Source: Chytridium lagenaria
Lineage: Eukaryota > Chytridiomycota > Chytridiomycetes > Chytridiales > Chytridiaceae
DNA: 64,000 nt
Assembly (NCBI GenBank): GCA_025449115.1
Contig: JAHLKC010000023.1
Span: forward strand, 62,001 to 126,000
Reading direction: 5' to 3'
Below the pieces are notes generated by a model that was given only the letters and a program-made list of their open reading frames with translations, made no database searches and was not told where the DNA came from. Of this stretch, positions 60,181-64,000 are shown in pieces. Positions within the stretch are counted from its first letter, which is position 1, and each line of letters opens with the position of its first letter. The translations under genes and the position numbers were made by a program.

Positions 60181-63100
60181 TGGAAGGTGAGGGATCAGAG
60201 GCAGAGAAGGTTGCATGCACTTTGCACACGCATGCGGATGGGGCGTTGTCGATGGAAAATGCACTAGAGGGTAGCGATGGCTGTCAACTCATGTCCACCT
60301 TACACTTTGACTGTTTGATTTCCAGCTTATTAACCTAACCACCCATGCAAACAGGTGCTGCTGGAAGCGAGAAGCTGGTTGGAAGTAAGTCAGATCTCAA
60401 ATAGCTGTATTCACTCAGAAAGTCTTTAATCATGAGCTTACTTTTGCATGCTTAACTAGTTGCCAACTATGCTCCTCAACATGCCGATGAAATTAAGCTT
60501 AACGTGAGTCGACCTTGCAACATTTTCATGACTAACCCGATCCATATTTTGTCAGGCCGGTCAAGTCGTAACCGTTCTCTTCAGCTACGAAGATGGTTGG
60601 GTCCTTGCTAGGAATGAATCCTCTGGAGCTGTCGGTCTCCTCCCCGCAACTTCCTCGACAAATCCGGTTCCAAACCTGAACCCCAACTCGGCCGTGCTCC
60701 CCCCACCCGTACCGCTTCGCTAGTAAAAACAAGAGAAACACAATGAGGAAGACCCCTGCTACGGATAACAAGGCTGCACCCGCTGCTTCTGCTGCTTGCA
60801 CCTCCATCTCCCGTTGCCCAGCCCACAGCTTCTCCGTCATCACCAAATGCTGGATCGCCTGGAGCTGCTGCTGCCGCGGCTGGAAGTGCTGTCGCGGAGC
60901 GACTTGTTGGCGTTTGGTGATTACTCACCTCAGCTGCCGATGAGATCAAGCTCTCAGTATGTCCTCTGCTCTTGAGTTTTTTTTTAACTGATCACATGTA
61001 GACCGGTAACATAGTATCTATCCTTTTCACCTATGAAGATGGTTGGATACTCGGAAGAAATGAAGCCACTGGAGGTATGTTTTAATCGTCTTCAACTATT
61101 CTGTCCACTTGTTAACTGTTGGCAGCTGTCGGTCTTTTGCCGCGAAACTTTTTGGATAAGGAGTCTTCTGTGGCCCAAGCCTCGCCGGCCGGCCGTCTCC
61201 CGAGCACCCGTACCGCTTCTCTCGCTATTAAAAGGGGGAACACCCAAAGGAATCAGCAGGCACTTCCTGCCGTCCCTCCCGTCACCACCCCCGCTGCTCA
61301 ACCTGCAGCGCCAGCTGCGGCTGCACCTGCACCTTCTGGAGCGGCCGAGCGTCTTGTTGGAGTATGTGACTACAACCCAACACAGGCGGACGAGATCAAG
61401 CTTTCGGTAAGATATCGGTGACTATTTTTTTTATTTAACTTGATGTTGGAAAATAGGTTGGAAATATCGTAACAGTACTTTTCACCTATGAGGATGGTTG
61501 GATTATGGGAAGGAACGAAACCTCTGGAGGTTAGTGTGGCATCACAAATAGTTTTTCTCATGTGTTTCCAGCTGTTGGTCTTTTGCCAAGAAACTACTTG
61601 GACATTGAGTCTGCCGTGCCCGCGGCAACTCAGGCTGGACGCTCGCCCTCTACCCGCACGGCCTCCCTTGCTGTGAAGAGAGGAAATACTCAAAGAAATC
61701 AACAGGCCTCCACGCCCGCAGCTGCTTCTGCCTCTGCCGCTGCTCCCGTTTCTTCTGTCCCTCTTTCTGTTCAGGCCATCAACCAGACTGTTTCTGGAGG
61801 ATCTGGGTCTTCGGAAGCATCATCGGCTGCCAAGTCTAAGGAGGTGTTGGTTGGAAGTACGTCTCAAATGGTGTTTGGTATTTTGTGTTGACGCTTTATA
61901 AAATAGTTTGCGATTACACTGCGCAGAACTCGGACGAAGCGAATCTTAAAATTGGAGACAGAGTCTCAATCCTTTACTCCTACGAAGATGGTCAGTCTTG
62001 TCTTTCAAACATATATTTTCTTGGGAGATCTTGGTTTGATCCTATTTTTTAAATACTTTTTATTCTCTCATAGGCTGGGTCCTTGGAACTAACGAAACCA
62101 CTGGAGGTAAATTCGTGCAATCCATTTAATTGTCGCCCTATAGTTAAAATCTAATAACTTTCAAACAGCTGTCGGCCTTCTTCCCCGTAACTTCTTGGAT
62201 GTCGAGTCAAAACCACAAGCTGATGCCGCACGAACCCCTTCCTCCGTACAATGTCTTTAAAGGCAAAGAGCGGTCCCTACGGAAACCTTTTCAACGACCC
62301 CGCGGCTCCTCCGATGCCCACCCCGGCCGCTGTCCCACTCCCGCTCCCGCTCCAGTTGCTGCTCCCGCTCCAGTTGCCGCTCCTGTCCAGGCTCCCGCCC
62401 TGTTGCGGCCGCGCCAAGCTACTCATCCCCGTCAACCTACACCACCCCCTCCTCTTCGTCCTCCAGCAACATCCCGACCTCGCTCCCCGTTGTCTCAGCT
62501 CCAGCCTCAGCAGCTACCCCTAAACCTTACACTCCTCCTACCCAATACAGCAGCCAGAGCATTCGTGCTGCCGCTACCAACCCGCCACCTGCGGCTGCAG
62601 CGATCAAGTTTGAGGCAGTGTTGGGGACGCCGTCGTTCGTGCAGGCAACGACGTTGAAGTTGTCTGAAGTGAATGCGGCGCGTGGGAACAGGTCGCGTGT
62701 TGGAGCCAACATGGGACAACTTAAGATCATGGTTGCCGGTGATTTGGCAATTGGAAAGGTAACAATCGTCTTTTCAGCTTTTGTACCTAACATGTTATAC
62801 TTTTTAGACCTCGTTGATCAAGCACTTGCTCTCCATCCCTGAAGTAGTCCTCTCCGACCCCCTCCCCCTGCCGCAGCCTCTGGCTCCATTCGTGAGATCC
62901 GCGCATCAACCATCCCGGCCGCTGAGATTTTTGAGGGTGAAGAGCGTTTGAACTTGACGTTTGTGGATACCCCCGGATACGGGTCTGCCATTGACGCGCT
63001 TTCCATTGTAAGGCCTGTCGTTGAGTACTGCGCATCACAGTATGGGAAGACGGAGAAGGCTTTTGTGAAGGGTGTGCGACTAGGAGTCAGGTTGTGAGGT

Positions 63101-63602
63101 TCCTTTCGTCTGGTGCTGGTGGACATTCGTGAGTAATTTTACATAAGTTGTGTTCAAGATTTTTAAAATCTTTCCGTTCCTTTTTTTTTTTTAGACATGT
63201 CGACGTTGTGTTTTACGGTATCCTCCACCGTCTCACCCCTATTGATCTCGAATACATCCGTCGTCTTGAACGCATCGTAACTGTGGTCCCATCATCCTTA
63301 AAAGCGACAGTTTGACTTCTTCTGAAGTTTTTAAACTCAAGCGTGAAATTCTTGAACGCCTTGGAAGTGCAGGAGTGAGGGTGTATGGGTTTGGTTTGAG
63401 TCATGAAGAGTGCGTTTCGCTAGCCAAGGGCAGTGTTTGGGGGGCGGTGCCCTTTGCGATTAGTACAGAGGAGAATGTTGGAGGTGGAAAGGAGAAGGCG
63501 AGGAATGAGTTTGAGGAATTGAAGACTGCAGTGTTGTATCATCATGTGAATGATTTGAGGACATTGAGTGCGGAAAAGTTTGCAAATTGGTGGGAAAGCT
63601 GA
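60181..63602 (+). CDS. Four SH3 domains fused to a septin-type GTPase
   Basis: After MEGEGSEAEK come four SH3 domains, each split by similar introns: VANYAPQHADEIKL..SYEDGWVLARNESSGAVG; GDYSPQ..ADEIKLS..YEDGWILGRNEATG; VCDYNPTQADEIKLS..YEDGWIMGRNETSG; VCDYTAQNSDEANLKIGD..YEDGWVLGTNETTG, each ending AVGLLPRNF(L)D. Linkers carry a shared RTASLAIKRGNTQRNQQA-type motif. A Pro-rich stretch (62.2-62.55 kb) leads to a septin-type G domain: P-loop VAGDLAIGKTSLIKHLLSI, G3 FVDTPGYGSAIDA, VVFYGILHRLTPIDLEYIRR, G4-like IILKSDSLTSSEVFKLK and YGFGLSHEE. Septins form membrane- and cortex-bound filaments; SH3 domains would recruit Pro-rich partners. The frame shifts near 60655, 60935, 62255, 63075 and 63278, the last inside VVPIILKSDS. 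The start is the first ATG, tentative. Confidence 0.8.
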
Positions 63603-64000
63603 TCTGAAAGGGCGTTTTCGCTTATCGGTGTGGCGTTGTGGTGATATCGACAGTCGTTTTTCTCTTTCTTGTTGTGGTGTGATGGAATTTGGCGCGTAAT
63701 GGTGGGGATTTCGTGTTTGGAATTCTCGGTTTTCTCTGGATGCTTAGATTATTGTTCCTCTTATACTTTTCTTGTTTCGCATATTGCCAGTTTTGTTTTT
63801 GATCAATCAAGGTCTCTTTTGCTTTTCTGTACTTGTGCTTTATATAAAAAAATACGTCTTTCTATGACCTTTTGAAAAAAACCCATGTGTGGGCGGTTTT
63901 TTGGCATTGATGAGGCAAGACATACCAAAAATCAAAATATTCCTTTCGGTTTTTTTTTCTTTCAAGAGAAATTGTCCGTTCCAACCGTTATTGGGCTCTG
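63603..64000. other. Downstream of the SH3-septin gene
   Basis: T-rich sequence, probably 3' UTR and spacer. No gene seen up to the window edge. Confidence 0.4.

Overview
The window reads as nuclear DNA of a fungus, most likely an early-diverging zoosporic (chytrid-like) lineage. Genes are small, closely packed and cut by many short introns of about 35-60 nt with GT..AG ends. The gene set is eukaryotic and fungal: Cef1/Cdc5, SF3B4, Oct1, SDHC, carboxypeptidase Y, a peroxisomal ABC half-transporter and a LOV photoreceptor. A protein resembling the N-terminal domain of MDH1B, which I associate with ciliated eukaryotes, favours a flagellated fungus. That placement is inference and no marker phylogeny was possible.

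Layout. 1-3.3 kb: AT-rich and gene-free, ending in a tRNA-Ser-like gene. 4-9 kb (minus): a membrane SH3 protein, a C2H2 zinc-finger regulator and a Gln/Pro/His-rich regulator. 9-10.5 kb: low-complexity AT-rich spacer and tRNA-Gly(CCC). 10.5-12.1 kb: an NmrA-like oxidoreductase and a decayed copy of it. 12.8-19.1 kb: a RING/TRAF-type zinc-finger membrane protein (plus), then a hypothetical, a DUF2470-like membrane protein and a coiled-coil protein (minus). 19.5-26.4 kb: ABCD-type transporter, SF3B4, mitochondrial aldehyde dehydrogenase. 26.5-32.9 kb (minus): CEF1, OCT1 and SDHC with gaps of only about 45-70 bp. 33-37.3 kb (minus): a double ATP-grasp protein and a discoidin-like type I membrane protein. 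38.6-41.4 kb (minus): a LOV photoreceptor and the MDH1B-like protein. 41.5-46.5 kb (plus): a small ORF, a NOL11-like nucleolar factor and carboxypeptidase Y, whose stop codon abuts the stop of a convergent membrane protein gene. 47.4-51.6 kb: a type I membrane protein with an Arg/Ser-rich ORF behind it, a 2H phosphodiesterase and a DEAD-box helicase. 52.2-55.3 kb: two neighbouring F-box proteins. 55.4-59.4 kb: tandem paralogous TMEM198/DUF4203-type membrane proteins. 60.2-63.6 kb (plus): four SH3 domains joined to a septin-type GTPase.

There is no operon-like functional block, although several neighbours are mitochondrial (aldehyde dehydrogenase, OCT1, SDHC) or splicing factors (SF3B4, CEF1). 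Many genes that must be functional, CEF1 and OCT1 among them, are broken by one-base shifts, often in homopolymers, and sometimes by pairs that cancel out. The simplest reading is uncorrected indel errors in the sequence, so most spans below cover a whole gene and frames change inside them. The main candidates for unusual biology are the SH3x4-septin fusion, the double ATP-grasp protein with a degenerate second module, the LOV photoreceptor and the MDH1B-like gene with a 7-nt exon.
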